Shown: positions 34,482 to 43,288, numbered from the stretch's first letter. The stretch: DNA of 64,000 bases from Streptomyces venezuelae (GCF_008642355.1 NZ_CP029193.1:5046001-5110000); one strand, 5' to 3'. Numbers and translations: made by a program. Notes: generated by a model from the sequence alone, not told the origin.

Positions 34482-35771
34482 TCAGCAGGACCGTGCCGCG
34501 ACGAACGCGCGCCGCTCCTGCACCCGTGCCGCGTGCGACCCCCACACGGTGACCGACACGACGCCGAGCACCGCGAGCAGGCCGAGCCCGACCGTCCCGG
34601 CCCAGCCGCCCGCGTGGAAGGCGACCGCGCCGAGCGTGCCGCCCGCGCTGGAGCCCAGGTAGTACGCGGACTGGTAGAGCGCGGACGCCTGCGCGCGTCC
34701 GGTCGTCGCCGTCCGGCTCACCGACGAGGACGCGACCGCGTGCCCCGCGAAGAACCCGGCGGTGATCAGCACGAGCCCGAGCAGCACCAGGACGAGCGAG
34801 GGGGAGAGGGAGAGCAGCAGGCCGCCCGCCGTCGTGCCCACCGCCAGGTACAGGGCGCCGCGCCGCCCGAGGCGTGCCACGAGCCGACCCGCGGCGGCCG
34901 ACGAGACCGTGCCGACGAGGTAGACCAGGAAGATCGAGCCGATGACGCCCTGCGGCAGCGAGAAGGGCGCCTCGGTGAGGCGGTATCCGATCACCGTGTA
35001 GACCGCGCCGAACACGGTCATGAACAGCGCCCCGATCGCGTACAGCCTGCACAGGAGCGGGTTCGACAGGTGCGTGCGCACCGTGCGCGCCAGCGACTTG
35101 GGGCTGAGCGGTCCCGGGGCGAAGTGCCGGGGCGCGGGCAGCAGTACGCGGAACGCGACCGCGCACAGCACCGCGACGACGCCGATCACTCCGACGGCCG
35201 CGCGCCAGCCCCACGCCTGCGCGACCCAGCCCGTGACGATGCGCCCGCTCATCCCGCCGATGGAGTTGCCCGCCACGAACAGGCCGATCGCGGCGACCAG
35301 CGCCTTGGGCCGCACCTCCTCGGCGAGGAACGCCATCGCGGACGCGGGAAGCCCGGCGAGGGCGGCGCCCTGCACGGCCCGCAGCGCGATCAGCACCTCG
35401 ACCGAGGGCGCGAAGGGCACGAGCAGCCCGACGGCGACGGCGACGGTCAGCGAGGCGGTCATCATCGCGCGCCGCCCGTAGCGCTCGCTGAGCGCGCTCA
35501 GCGGCAGGACGAACAGGGCCAGTGCGCCCGTGGCCCCCGACACCGTCCAGCTCGCCGTGCTCGCGCTGACGCCGAAGTCGGCGGAGACGAGGGGGAGGAG
35601 GGCCTGCGTGGAGTAGAGGAGGGCGAAGGTGGCGACGCCGGCGAGGAAGAGCGCGAAGCTCATCCGGCGGTAGCCGGGCCCGCCCGGAGTCAGTCGGGTA
35701 TCGGCGGCGGGGGACGACGGGGCAGGGGCGACCGCATGGGTGACGGACGCCCCGCTACTGGCAGCAGGCAT
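34482..35771 (-). CDS. MFS transporter (YnfM-type, 12 TM)
   Basis: A 429-residue transporter from ATG 35771; ATG 35813 is in frame but would overlap the LysR-type dyad. Motif A appears as LSERYGRRAMMTASL and again in LVARLGRRGALYL, and twelve helices can be counted. The opening YRRMSFALFLAGVATFALLYSTQALLP-type residues at about 32-58 are typical of the YnfM/CynX-like group. It is divergent from a LysR gene, so it is probably substrate-induced. The substrate is unknown. Confidence 0.87.
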   Translation of the reverse strand: MPAASSGASVTHAVAPAPSSPAADTRLTPGGPGYRRMSFALFLAGVATFALLYSTQALLPLVSADFGVSASTASWTVSGATGALALFVLPLSALSERYGRRAMMTASLTVAVAVGLLVPFAPSVEVLIALRAVQGAALAGLPASAMAFLAEEVRPKALVAAIGLFVAGNSIGGMSGRIVTGWVAQAWGWRAAVGVIGVVAVLCAVAFRVLLPAPRHFAPGPLSPKSLARTVRTHLSNPLLCRLYAIGALFMTVFGAVYTVIGYRLTEAPFSLPQGVIGSIFLVYLVGTVSSAAAGRLVARLGRRGALYLAVGTTAGGLLLSLSPSLVLVLLGLVLITAGFFAGHAVASSSVSRTATTGRAQASALYQSAYYLGSSAGGTLGAVAFHAGGWAGTVGLGLLAVLGVVSVTVWGSHAARVQERRAFVAARSC

Positions 35772-35798
35772 GTCCAGAAACGTACGGCTGCTTTTTTG

Positions 35799-35813
35799 AT
35801 GCGTCCAATGCAT
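35799..35813. promoter_or_regulatory. LysR-type T-N11-A dyad between MFS and LysR genes
   Basis: ATGC-N7-GCAT, containing T-N11-A with TGC/GCA arms. It sits centrally in the 63-base divergent promoter region, as expected for the adjacent LysR regulator. Confidence 0.55.
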
Positions 35814-35834
35814 GGAAACCCCATAATCGTTCCC

Positions 35835-36806
35835 ATGCAGCATCAGCGGAGGTCACAGCCGCGCGTGTCACACGACAGTGACGTGGAGGACATCGTGACG
35901 CTGCTCGCGCCACGCCTCGCGTACTTCGCGGGCGTCGCCCGCACCGAGCACGTCACGCGCGCCGCCGAGCAGATGCGCATCCCCCAGTCGACGCTGTCCC
36001 GCGCCCTGGTCCGCCTCGAACGGGACCTCGGCGTCGACCTGTTCGCGCGCCGCGGCCGCACGGTCTCGCTCACCCCGGCGGGCCGCACGTTCCTCGGCTC
36101 GGTCGAGCGGGCCCTCGGCGAGGTGGAGCGCGCCGCCGAGTCGGTGCGCGCCGACGCCGACCCGGCCTCCGGCAAGGTCGCCTTCGGCTTCCTGCACACC
36201 ATGGGCTCGGAGACGGTCCCCGGCCTCATCCGCGCCTTCCGCGCCGATCATCCGCGCATCCGTTTCAGCCTCGTCCAGAACTACGGCGAGGCGATGCTGG
36301 AGCGGCTGCGCGCGGGCGAGCTCGACCTCTGCCTCACCTCACCCGTGCCCGACGCCCCCGACCTGGTCGCCCGCCGCCTCGACGAGCAGCGCCTGCGCCT
36401 GGTCGTCCCCGACGACCACCGCCTCGCGTCCCGCAAGCGGGTCCGTCTCGCCGAGACCGCGGAGGAGGCGTTCGTGACCCTGGAGCCCGGGTACGGCCTG
36501 CGCCGCATCACGGACGACCTCTGCCGCGAAGCGGGCTTCAAGCCCCGCGTCGCCTTCGAGGGCGAGGAGGCGGAGACGCTGCGCGGCCTGGTCGCGGCGG
36601 GCCTGGGCGTGGCCCTGCTGCCGCCGCCCGCGGTGCCGCGTCCCGGAGTGGTGGAGCTGACGGTGACGGGCCAGCGGGCGGTGCGCGAGATCGGCGTGGC
36701 CTGGCTGGACGGCCACCCGGACACGCCACCGGTGGCGGCGTTCAAGGAGTTCCTGCTCAGCAGGAAGGGGAGACTGCTGGCGGGGATGAGCCCGTCCGGC
36801 GACTGA
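35835..36806 (+). CDS. LysR-family transcriptional regulator
   Basis: A 323-residue regulator. The helix-turn-helix lies at about residues 28-90: LAYFAGVARTEHVTRAAEQM, IPQSTLSRALVRLERDLG, VDLFARRGRTVSLTPAG. The periplasmic-binding-like effector domain follows with KVAFGFLHTMGSETVPGL and ELDLCLTSPVPDAPDL. The extra N-terminal 20 residues are acidic and may not all be translated. It is divergent from the MFS gene, which is the likely target. Confidence 0.88.
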   Translation: MQHQRRSQPRVSHDSDVEDIVTLLAPRLAYFAGVARTEHVTRAAEQMRIPQSTLSRALVRLERDLGVDLFARRGRTVSLTPAGRTFLGSVERALGEVERAAESVRADADPASGKVAFGFLHTMGSETVPGLIRAFRADHPRIRFSLVQNYGEAMLERLRAGELDLCLTSPVPDAPDLVARRLDEQRLRLVVPDDHRLASRKRVRLAETAEEAFVTLEPGYGLRRITDDLCREAGFKPRVAFEGEEAETLRGLVAAGLGVALLPPPAVPRPGVVELTVTGQRAVREIGVAWLDGHPDTPPVAAFKEFLLSRKGRLLAGMSPSGD

Positions 36807-36852
36807 GGACGAACTCGGCGGAGCCGGTGATCGACAGCACCCCGTCGCGGGG

Positions 36853-37617
36853 TCACCTCCGCAGCGACCGCCCGAAGCCGGAGGCAAGAGGCATCCGCAG
36901 CCCCAGCGGCGGCGGAGCCGCCAGCGCGTCCTCCAAGGGGCGGGCGAAGTCCGCCCCGAACAGCGTCCCCATCACGAAGTCCGAGGCGAGCGCGAGGACT
37001 TCGGCCTGATGCTGCTGCAGCCGGTGCCCGTCCGAGTGCACCTCGAACCGGCACACGTCCCGGTTCGCCTTCTTCGCCCGCTCGGCGAACCGGAACGACA
37101 GCTCGGGATCGGTCCGTTCGTCGTTGGTGCCGTGCACGATGAGCACCCGACGCCCCGCGAGCTGCTTCACCGGCTCGGGCGGCGCCGCCACATCGTCCTC
37201 GGGCAGCCAAGGCGCCATCGCGAGCACGGAATTGACCGCCGCGTGCCCGCCCGCGCGGAGGGCCGCCCGGCCGCCCATGTCCACTCCGGCGAGACAGACG
37301 GGGACGTCGCCGTAGAGACGTACGATTTCGTCGGCGGCCCAGTTCGTGTCGCGGGCCAGCTCCGCCTGCGCGCCGTTCCACCCCCGGCAGCGGTAGTGCA
37401 CGACGTGTGTGACGAGCCCCGCCTCGCGGCCGTCCTGCGCCAGTCTGCGGCCCAGCGCACGCACCCCGGCCCCGGCAAGCGGCGACGGCCTGCGGCTGGA
37501 GGTCTCCGCGCCGCCGGGGAGCAGAAGCACCACTCCGCCGACCGCCGAAGGCGCCGTCCCGATCGCCCGCCCGAGCCTGGCCGCGCCCGCCGGCCCCGCG
37601 GTCCCTTCCTGTGCCAT
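36853..37617 (-). CDS. Alpha/beta hydrolase with Asp in the nucleophile elbow
   Basis: A 254-residue alpha/beta-hydrolase-fold protein. The oxyanion-side strand is VVLLLPGGAETSS, the nucleophile elbow is CLAGVDMGGRAALRAGG at about residues 110-126, the acid is probably D in LIVHGTNDERTDP and the His is in EVHSDGHRLQQHQ. The elbow has Asp instead of Ser (G-x-D-x-G), as in epoxide hydrolases and haloalkane dehalogenases, although the rest looks esterase-like. It is divergent from adenosine deaminase with no obvious functional link. Confidence 0.8.
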   Translation of the reverse strand: MAQEGTAGPAGAARLGRAIGTAPSAVGGVVLLLPGGAETSSRRPSPLAGAGVRALGRRLAQDGREAGLVTHVVHYRCRGWNGAQAELARDTNWAADEIVRLYGDVPVCLAGVDMGGRAALRAGGHAAVNSVLAMAPWLPEDDVAAPPEPVKQLAGRRVLIVHGTNDERTDPELSFRFAERAKKANRDVCRFEVHSDGHRLQQHQAEVLALASDFVMGTLFGADFARPLEDALAAPPPLGLRMPLASGFGRSLRR

Positions 37618-37690
37618 GACAGAACAGTGTCAGAAGTGATGGTGTACGCCACCCTTCCGCAGGGTCACTGTTACGTATCGACCAGTGAGT

Positions 37691-37704
37691 TCTACGCGCG
37701 TAGG
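37691..37704 (+). promoter_or_regulatory. Nucleoside-regulon palindrome before adenosine deaminase
   Basis: TCTACGCGCGTAGG matches the consensus at 13 of 14 positions, 15 bases before the add ATG. TAGGCG or TAGCAT just after it could be the -10, leaving little or no leader. Confidence 0.72.
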
Positions 37705-37719
37705 CGCTAGCATGCCGAA

Positions 37720-38889
37720 ATGACGAGCCAGACACACACGACCGGTCACACGGACCGTGAGAAGCCCAGCGCCGAGCAGATCCGCCGCGCCCCGAAGGTG
37801 CTCCTCCACGACCACCTCGACGGCGGCCTGCGCCCCGGCACGGTCGTCGACCTCGCCCGCGAGAACGGGTACGAGGGACTGCCCGAGACCGACCCCGACA
37901 AGCTCGGGATCTGGTTCCGCGAGGCGGCCGACTCCGGCTCCCTGGAGCGGTACCTGGAGACCTTCGCCCACACCTGCGCGGTGATGCAGACGAAGGACGC
38001 ACTCAAGCGCGTGGCCGCCGAGTGCGCCGAGGACCTCGCCGAGGACGGTGTCGTCTACGCCGAGATCCGGTACGCCCCCGAGCAGCACCTGGAGCAGGGC
38101 CTCACCCTCGAAGAGGTCGTCGAGGCCGTCAACGACGGCTTCCGCGAGGGCGAGCGGCGCGCGAAGGAGAACGGCCACCGCATCCGCGTCGGCGCCCTCC
38201 TCACCGCGATGCGGCACGCCGCCCGCGCCCTGGAGATCGCCGAACTCGCCAACCGCTACCGCGACGCGGGCGTCGTCGGCTTCGACATCGCGGGCGCCGA
38301 GGCCGGGTTCCCTCCCACCCGCCACCTCGACGCCTTCGAGTTCCTGAAGCGCGAGAACAACCACTTCACGATCCACGCGGGCGAGGCCTTCGGCCTGCCG
38401 TCGATCTGGCAGGCCCTGCAGTGGTGCGGCGCCGACCGCCTCGGCCACGGCGTACGCATCATCGACGACATCGAGATCGCCGACGACGGCACCGTCCGTC
38501 TCGGCCGCCTCGCGTCGTACGTACGGGACAAGCGCATCCCGCTGGAGCTCTGCCCCACCTCGAACCTGCAGACGGGTGCCGCCACTTCCTACGCGGAACA
38601 CCCCATCGGGCTGCTGCGCAAGCTGCACTTCCGTGCGACGGTGAACACCGACAACCGTCTGATGTCCGGCACCAGCATGAGCCGCGAATTCGAGCACCTG
38701 GTCGGCACGTTCGGCTACTCGCTCGACGACATGCAGTGGTTCACGGTCAATGCGATGAAATCAGCATTCATTCCTTTCGATGAACGACTGGCCATGATCA
38801 ATGACGTGATCAAGCCCGGCTATGCCGAGCTGAAGTCCGAATGGCTGTTCCGCCAGACCGTCTCGACCAGCGCTTCTGTCGGGAGCTGA
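37720..38889 (+). CDS. add: Adenosine deaminase
   Basis: A 389-residue zinc enzyme converting adenosine or deoxyadenosine to inosine or deoxyinosine. Metal and catalytic motifs are complete: [12 protein letters not shown] (HxH), [10 protein letters not shown] (His and Glu), [11 protein letters not shown] (His) and [12 protein letters not shown] (Asp-Asn in place of Asp-Asp, usual in actinobacteria). There is no Shine-Dalgarno before ATG 37720. A three-codon frame ATGCCGAAATGA at 37712 overlaps it. It is preceded by a regulon palindrome and followed by a strong terminator, so it is monocistronic. Confidence 0.94.
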   Translation: MTSQTHTTGHTDREKPSAEQIRRAPKVLLHDHLDGGLRPGTVVDLARENGYEGLPETDPDKLGIWFREAADSGSLERYLETFAHTCAVMQTKDALKRVAAECAEDLAEDGVVYAEIRYAPEQHLEQGLTLEEVVEAVNDGFREGERRAKENGHRIRVGALLTAMRHAARALEIAELANRYRDAGVVGFDIAGAEAGFPPTRHLDAFEFLKRENNHFTIHAGEAFGLPSIWQALQWCGADRLGHGVRIIDDIEIADDGTVRLGRLASYVRDKRIPLELCPTSNLQTGAATSYAEHPIGLLRKLHFRATVNTDNRLMSGTSMSREFEHLVGTFGYSLDDMQWFTVNAMKSAFIPFDERLAMINDVIKPGYAELKSEWLFRQTVSTSASVGS

Positions 38890-38920
38890 CGGATTCACGT
38901 CCGCGTCGCACGACGCGTGA

Positions 38921-38958
38921 GCGGCCGGGGTGCGCACACCCCGGCCGCTTTCCTTTTT
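38921..38958 (+). terminator. Intrinsic terminator with U-tract after add
   Basis: Perfect 12-bp stem GCGGCCGGGGTG / CACCCCGGCCGC (38921-38932, 38937-38948), loop CGCA, followed by TTTCCTTTTT. It is one of the few hairpins in the window with a real T-run. Confidence 0.88.
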
Positions 38959-39052
38959 GCGCCCGCCCCGTGATTGGGACTGCTTACGGTCGTTGAACCG
39001 CTCAAACCCCCCTCCCCACATCCGTAAGCAAAGACGCAAGGACGCATTGAAG

Positions 39053-39379
39053 ATGAAGCAGTCTGCCGCCAAGTCCCTCGGTGTCGCCGCTCTCGGCGCC
39101 GCATTCGCCGCCGCGGGCGCCGGTGCCGCGAACGCCGCCCCCGCCGTCGCCGACCCCGCGGCCGCACTCGGCCCCGTCTCCTCCGTGGTCCCCGCCGCCG
39201 GCGCCACCCAGTCCCTCGCCGCCGGGCAGAACGCCCTCGGCAGCGGCCTGAACGCCGCCGAGCCCGTCCTCGGCAACGCCACGAGCCCCAAGCCGGGCGG
39301 CCCCACCTCCCCGGTCTCCGGTCTGCTCGGCGGCCTGCCCACCGGCGGCACCGGCCTCAACGGCCTGCCGCTCGGCTGA
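39053..39379 (+). CDS. Small secreted Ala/Gly/Pro-rich protein
   Basis: A 108-residue protein. The signal peptide MKQSAAKSLGVAALGAAFAA continues to a probable cleavage after AANA at about residue 29. The mature chain is Ala/Pro/Gly/Leu-rich with repeated GLLGGLP-like and SVVPAAGAT-like segments and has no Cys. It is a short surface or matrix protein common in Streptomyces, function unknown. It is related in composition to the secreted protein at 45126. It ends before a strong bidirectional hairpin. Confidence 0.75.
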   Translation: MKQSAAKSLGVAALGAAFAAAGAGAANAAPAVADPAAALGPVSSVVPAAGATQSLAAGQNALGSGLNAAEPVLGNATSPKPGGPTSPVSGLLGGLPTGGTGLNGLPLG

Positions 39380-39400
39380 CCGGACCCCGTCCGAACGCCC

Positions 39401-39434
39401 GATGGGGCGCCCCTCCCCGGAGGGGCGCCCCATC
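39401..39434. terminator. Bidirectional 16-bp stem terminator
   Basis: GATGGGGCGCCCCTCC and its exact complement are separated by two bases. It lies between convergent genes ending at 39379 and 39447. Confidence 0.85.
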
Positions 39435-39446
39435 GTCGTACCGCGA

Positions 39447-39647
39447 TCACCAGGCCTGGCGCGCCTTGCTCTCCGAGGGCAGCAGGATCCACATCGCGAT
39501 GTAGAGCAGGAACTGCGGGCCGGGCAGCAGGCACGAGACCACGAAGATCACGCGCATCGTCGTCGCGGACGTGCCGAAGCGCTTGGCGAGAGCTGCGCAC
39601 ACTCCGCCGATCATCCGGCCGTGGGTGGGGCGGGCAAGGGCGGCCAT
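39447..39647 (-). CDS. PspC-domain small membrane protein
   Basis: A 66-residue protein. The N-terminus GRMIGGVCAALAKRFGTSAT is the PspC signature and is followed by one or two membrane segments (MRVIFVVSCLLPGPQFLLYIAMWILLP). PspC proteins sense or stabilise the membrane under envelope stress, and such single-domain versions are frequent in actinobacteria. ATG 39647 follows a GAAGGAGCC-type ribosome site. Confidence 0.88.
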   Translation of the reverse strand: MAALARPTHGRMIGGVCAALAKRFGTSATTMRVIFVVSCLLPGPQFLLYIAMWILLPSESKARQAW

Positions 39648-39738
39648 GTCGGGCTCCTTCGTGAACCGTAGGTGCGGGGAGTCTCCGTGTACCCCGATAC
39701 GACGACAGTACGTTCACGAACCAGGTCAAAGCATCGCT

Positions 39739-40287
39739 CTACGGTGCGATACCGACCCTGGGAATCGTCGGGGTCGGACCCTGAGACGTGTCCTCCCGGG
39801 GAAGGGGCACCCGGGGCCTCCCGTCACCACCGCGACGGAGCCGGGCCCTGGCCGCGGGCACGACGGCGACATGCGCGACGGCCACCCCGAAGGTGTTCAG
39901 GAGCAGCGAGTCGATGTCGACGACCTGACCGGGCACCCCGGTCTGCAGCAGCTCGATGCCGAGCGACAGCATCGCCCCGGCGGCGACCGTGCGCACCAGC
40001 GAACCCCACGGCGAGACCTCGAGCCGGCCGCCGGCCAGCGGAAGCAGCACACCCAGCGGGGCGAGCAGCAGCACGCTCTCGCCGATCCGGCGGGCCGCCT
40101 GCACACCGCCCAGCGCCAGATCCGCCTTGATACCGGCGAGCGGCTCCACGTTCGCGGCGCTCACCCAGGGGACGTCCAGCGGGCGCAGCGTGATCCACCC
40201 GACGAGCAGAAGATGTGCGACGAGGAGGAGTCCCCCCGCCGCACGGAAGCGGATGGCGGCACTGTGGCCGCCCGAGCCTTGACGCAC
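39739..40287 (-). CDS. VanZ-family membrane protein
   Basis: About 182 residues from GTG 40287; TTG 40296 is three codons upstream. Membrane segments are at about residues 15-35 (GGLLLVAHLLLVGWITLRPL), 70-90 and 95-115. VanZ hallmarks are N(V)EPLAGI, ESVLLLAPLGVLLP and the SLGIELLQTGVPGQVVDIDSLLLNTFGV block. The family is linked to teicoplanin tolerance and envelope functions, and the exact role here is unknown. It is leftward, 52 bases after the AfsQ-linked lipoprotein gene. Confidence 0.85.
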   Translation of the reverse strand: MRQGSGGHSAAIRFRAAGGLLLVAHLLLVGWITLRPLDVPWVSAANVEPLAGIKADLALGGVQAARRIGESVLLLAPLGVLLPLAGGRLEVSPWGSLVRTVAAGAMLSLGIELLQTGVPGQVVDIDSLLLNTFGVAVAHVAVVPAARARLRRGGDGRPRVPLPREDTSQGPTPTIPRVGIAP

Positions 40288-40339
40288 GCCCCCCAAGACG
40301 CCCGGGGCGGCAGGATCGGTTCCGCGTACCCGACGACGG

Positions 40340-40939
40340 TTACTCGACGGTTTGCACGGGCGGAGCCTCGGTCCCCGGGCGGGACCGCACCTCCGGAGTG
40401 CACTCGTACCGCCGCAGGGGGCTGTTTCCCGGGCCTCCCATGACCACCGTGCCGCCGTCCGACGACGCGTTGTCGGCCAGCGTGCACACGATCTGCGCGA
40501 GCGCGAACGTCGACAGGTTCTCCGGCGGAGTGCTCAGCCGCAGCGCGTCGGCGGGGTCGCCCTTGCGCGGCCCGGAGGCGCCGGTGCCGCCGCGCACGTC
40601 CGTGGCGAAGCCCGCCTGCTTCTCCTCGTCCGAGGGGGCCTTCGCCAGCTCGTCGAGGAGGGCCTGCGCGATGCGCACCCGGTCGGTGGTCGCCTTGTCC
40701 GTGGGCAGCTGGACGTTGCGGTCGACGTTCACCAGCTGCGACGCGCACACCAGGAAGACCTCCACCGGAACCCCGCTGCCGGACTGCGACGCGAGGGTGG
40801 AGCCCGACGTCACACACGGCACCCGCGACGGCGCCGCGCCGTAGTCCGTCGGAACCTCGGTCGTCCTGATCCCGCACCCGGCGAGCACACCGGCGAGCCC
40901 CACGACGGCGGCCACGGCACGTAGACGGCGCCCGTTCAC
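40340..40939 (-). CDS. Lipoprotein encoded downstream of afsQ2
   Basis: A 199-residue predicted lipoprotein from GTG 40939. The signal RRLRAVAAVVGLAGVLAGC has a clear lipobox LAGC at about residue 22. The mature part resembles a GerMN-type or sensor-associated lipoprotein (VPVEVFLVCASQLVNVDRN, RIAQALLDELAKAPSDEE). The start overlaps the AfsQ2 stop (GTGA), so all three genes form one operon. It probably acts at the extracytoplasmic face with the AfsQ2 sensor, by analogy with other kinase-lipoprotein pairs (inference). Confidence 0.83.
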   Translation of the reverse strand: MNGRRLRAVAAVVGLAGVLAGCGIRTTEVPTDYGAAPSRVPCVTSGSTLASQSGSGVPVEVFLVCASQLVNVDRNVQLPTDKATTDRVRIAQALLDELAKAPSDEEKQAGFATDVRGGTGASGPRKGDPADALRLSTPPENLSTFALAQIVCTLADNASSDGGTVVMGGPGNSPLRRYECTPEVRSRPGTEAPPVQTVE

Positions 40940-42474
40940 GCCTGGCCCCCTTCCGCGGCGGCGTCCCCGCCGTCGCGCGGCAGCCACAGCGTGAAGACCG
41001 CGCCGCCCTCCGGCGAGTTGGCGGCGGTGATCTCGCCGCCGTGGATGTGCGCGTTCTCCAGCGCGATGGAGAGCCCGAGGCCACTGCCCTCGGACCGCGG
41101 CCGGGACGCGGACGCCTTGTAGAACCGGTCGAAGACATGCGGCAGCACGTCCTCGGGGATACCGGGACCGTGGTCGCGCACGGCGATGACCAGCTGCGCG
41201 TCCTCCAGGCGGACCGACACGTTCACCGGGGAGCCGCCGTGCTTGAGGGCGTTGCCGATGAGGTTCGCCAGGATCACGTCCAGGCGGCGCGGGTCGAGTC
41301 GGACCATGATGCCGCGCTCGGCGTCCAGCTCGACCGCGTCCAGCCAGGCACGCGCGTCGATGCACGCCGTGATCTGGTCGGCGATGTCCACGTCGTCCAG
41401 GACGAGGCGCGCGGTCCCCGCGTCGAAGCGGGTGACCTCCATGAGGTTCTCCACGAGGTCGTTCAGGCGGCGGGTCTCGCTCACCACGAGGCGTACGGCC
41501 GGCTCGATCATCGGGTCCACGGACCCCGTCTCCGCGTCGAGCTCCTCCTCGAGGACCTCCGTCACGGCGGTGATCGCGGTCAGCGGGGTGCGCAGCTCGT
41601 GCGACATGTCGGCGACGAAGCGCCGGGACGCCTCGTCGCGGGCGCTCATGTCGGCGACCTTCTTCTCCAGGTTCTCCGCGGTCCTGTTGAACGTACGGGA
41701 CAGGTCCGCGAGCTCATCGGTCCCCGACACCCGCAGCCGCGTGTCCAGCTTCCCCTCGCCGAGCCGCCGCGCCGCGACACCCAGCCGGTGCACGGGCTTC
41801 AGCACGGTCGTCGCGGCGGCCTGCGCGAGCAGCGCCGAGCCGATCAGCGCGAGCCCCGTCGCGATGGCCAGGGACCAGCCCAGCGAACTGAGGTCCTTCG
41901 CCTCCGGCTCCAGGGACTTGAACATGTAACCGGTCGGGCCGCCGCCGATCACCTTGGCGCCGCCCACCAGATGCGGGGTGCCGTGGTCGGCGGTCCGCTG
42001 CCAGTACAGGTGGTACGGGCTCTTGTTGCCCGACGTCAGCGGCTGCTTCTTGTTCACCGCCTGCTGCAGCGAGGCCGGCACCTTGGCGAGCGTGAAGGCG
42101 TCCAGGTCGGAGTAGCCGACGAGCTGTCCGCCGCCCTTCTTCTCGGCGACCAGGAGCACGCTGTAGCGCTGGCTGCTGTTCGCCATCTGCTCGGCGGTCG
42201 CCTGCAGTTCGGCCTGCGAGACGTCGGCGGGCAGCGCGCCCGCACGGTTCTGCATCTGCTGCCTGAAGTCCTTCAGCGCCGCGTCCTGCGCGCGCGTCAG
42301 GACCGCCTCACGGTTGAGCCAGTACGCGATGCCGGACGCGGAGACCGCCGCCGTGAGCGCCACGAGCCCGAACACCACGACGAGCCGGAGCCGCAGACTC
42401 GTGAAACGCAGACCCGCCAGTATCGCCTTGCGCGCCGCGGCCCAGCCGCGGAGCTTGTCGTGCGGTTTGGTCAC
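40936..42474 (-). CDS. afsQ2: AfsQ2 sensor histidine kinase
   Basis: A 512-residue two-component kinase from GTG 42474. The first membrane segment is about residues 30-52 (LVVVFGLVALTAAVSASGIAYWL), followed by an extracellular sensor region to about 210, a second segment (WSLAIATGLALIGSALLAQA), a HAMP domain, HisKA with FVADMSHELRTPLTAI (phosphorylated His) and HATPase_c with NLIGNALKHGG, DHGPGIPEDVLPHVF and GSGLGLSIALENA. It phosphorylates AfsQ1, whose stop overlaps its start (GTGA). In S. coelicolor the system affects antibiotic production and nitrogen use, notably with glutamate. Confidence 0.93.
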   Translation of the reverse strand: MTKPHDKLRGWAAARKAILAGLRFTSLRLRLVVVFGLVALTAAVSASGIAYWLNREAVLTRAQDAALKDFRQQMQNRAGALPADVSQAELQATAEQMANSSQRYSVLLVAEKKGGGQLVGYSDLDAFTLAKVPASLQQAVNKKQPLTSGNKSPYHLYWQRTADHGTPHLVGGAKVIGGGPTGYMFKSLEPEAKDLSSLGWSLAIATGLALIGSALLAQAAATTVLKPVHRLGVAARRLGEGKLDTRLRVSGTDELADLSRTFNRTAENLEKKVADMSARDEASRRFVADMSHELRTPLTAITAVTEVLEEELDAETGSVDPMIEPAVRLVVSETRRLNDLVENLMEVTRFDAGTARLVLDDVDIADQITACIDARAWLDAVELDAERGIMVRLDPRRLDVILANLIGNALKHGGSPVNVSVRLEDAQLVIAVRDHGPGIPEDVLPHVFDRFYKASASRPRSEGSGLGLSIALENAHIHGGEITAANSPEGGAVFTLWLPRDGGDAAAEGGQA

Positions 42475-43148
42475 TGAGGCGTGTCCAGCCGGTATCCGAC
42501 GCCGCGCACCGTACGGATCAGGGTCGGCGACGAGGGCACGTCCTCGACCTTGGCGCGCAGCCGCTGCACGCACGCGTCGACGAGCCGCGAGTCGCCGAGG
42601 TAGTCGTGCTCCCACACCAGACGCAGCAACTGCTGCCGCGACAGGGCCTGCCCCGGCCTGCGGCTCAGCTCCAGGAGCAGCCTCAGCTCGGTGGGCGTGA
42701 GCTGCAGGTCCTCGCCGTTCTTCGTGACCGTCATCGCGGCCCGGTCGATGACCAGCGAACCGAACGTCGCCGCGTCGTTCGCCTCGCGCTCACCGCGCCG
42801 CAGCACGGCACGGATCCGGGCGTCGAGGACCCGCCCCTGCACGGGCTTGACCACGTAGTCGTCGGCGCCTGACTCCAGACCGACGACCACGTCGATGTCG
42901 TCGCTGCGCGCGGTCAGCAGGATGATCGGCAGCTGGTCGGTGCGCCGGATGCGACGGCACACCTCGAAGCCGTCGATGCCCGGCAGCATCACATCCAGCA
43001 CGATCAGGTCGGGCCGCTGCTCGCCGAGCAGCTTCAGACCGTCCTCGCCGGTGGCAGCGGTGGCCACCCGGTGCCCCTGGCGCGTCAGCGAAAGCTCCAG
43101 GGCCGTCCGGATGGCGTCGTCGTCCTCGATCAGCAACAGGGAAGGCAC
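42471..43148 (-). CDS. afsQ1: AfsQ1 response regulator (OmpR family)
   Basis: A 225-residue regulator, the length known for AfsQ1, from GTG 43148; ATG 43157 is three codons upstream. The receiver domain has acidic IEDDD, phospho-Asp in LIVLDVMLPGIDGFEV and Lys in DYVVKPV. The C-terminal winged helix is ATFGSLVIDR through RLRAKVEDVPSSPTLIRTVR, ending GVGYRL. It activates actinorhodin-type pathway regulators and sigQ in S. coelicolor. A perfect GTGAC-N6-GTGAC site lies in the divergent promoter region shared with sigQ. Confidence 0.95.
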   Translation of the reverse strand: MPSLLLIEDDDAIRTALELSLTRQGHRVATAATGEDGLKLLGEQRPDLIVLDVMLPGIDGFEVCRRIRRTDQLPIILLTARSDDIDVVVGLESGADDYVVKPVQGRVLDARIRAVLRRGEREANDAATFGSLVIDRAAMTVTKNGEDLQLTPTELRLLLELSRRPGQALSRQQLLRLVWEHDYLGDSRLVDACVQRLRAKVEDVPSSPTLIRTVRGVGYRLDTPQ

Positions 43149-43272
43149 GGACGTCATTCTGTCCCATGCCACGGCCCAGTTCGACTGCCGGAGGCTCCCC
43201 GGGCTCGTAATGGGCAGGTGAATGCCCGCACCCACACGTGACCTTCACAGGTGGAAGGCCTCCCCGGCCCCT

Positions 43273-43288
43273 GTGACAGGCCTGTGAC
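43273..43288. promoter_or_regulatory. AfsQ1 binding site GTGAC-AGGCCT-GTGAC
   Basis: It matches exactly the direct-repeat consensus GTnAC-N6-GTnAC described for AfsQ1. It lies about 85 bases before the sigQ start and 125 before afsQ1, so it can serve autoregulation and sigQ activation. Confidence 0.85.
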
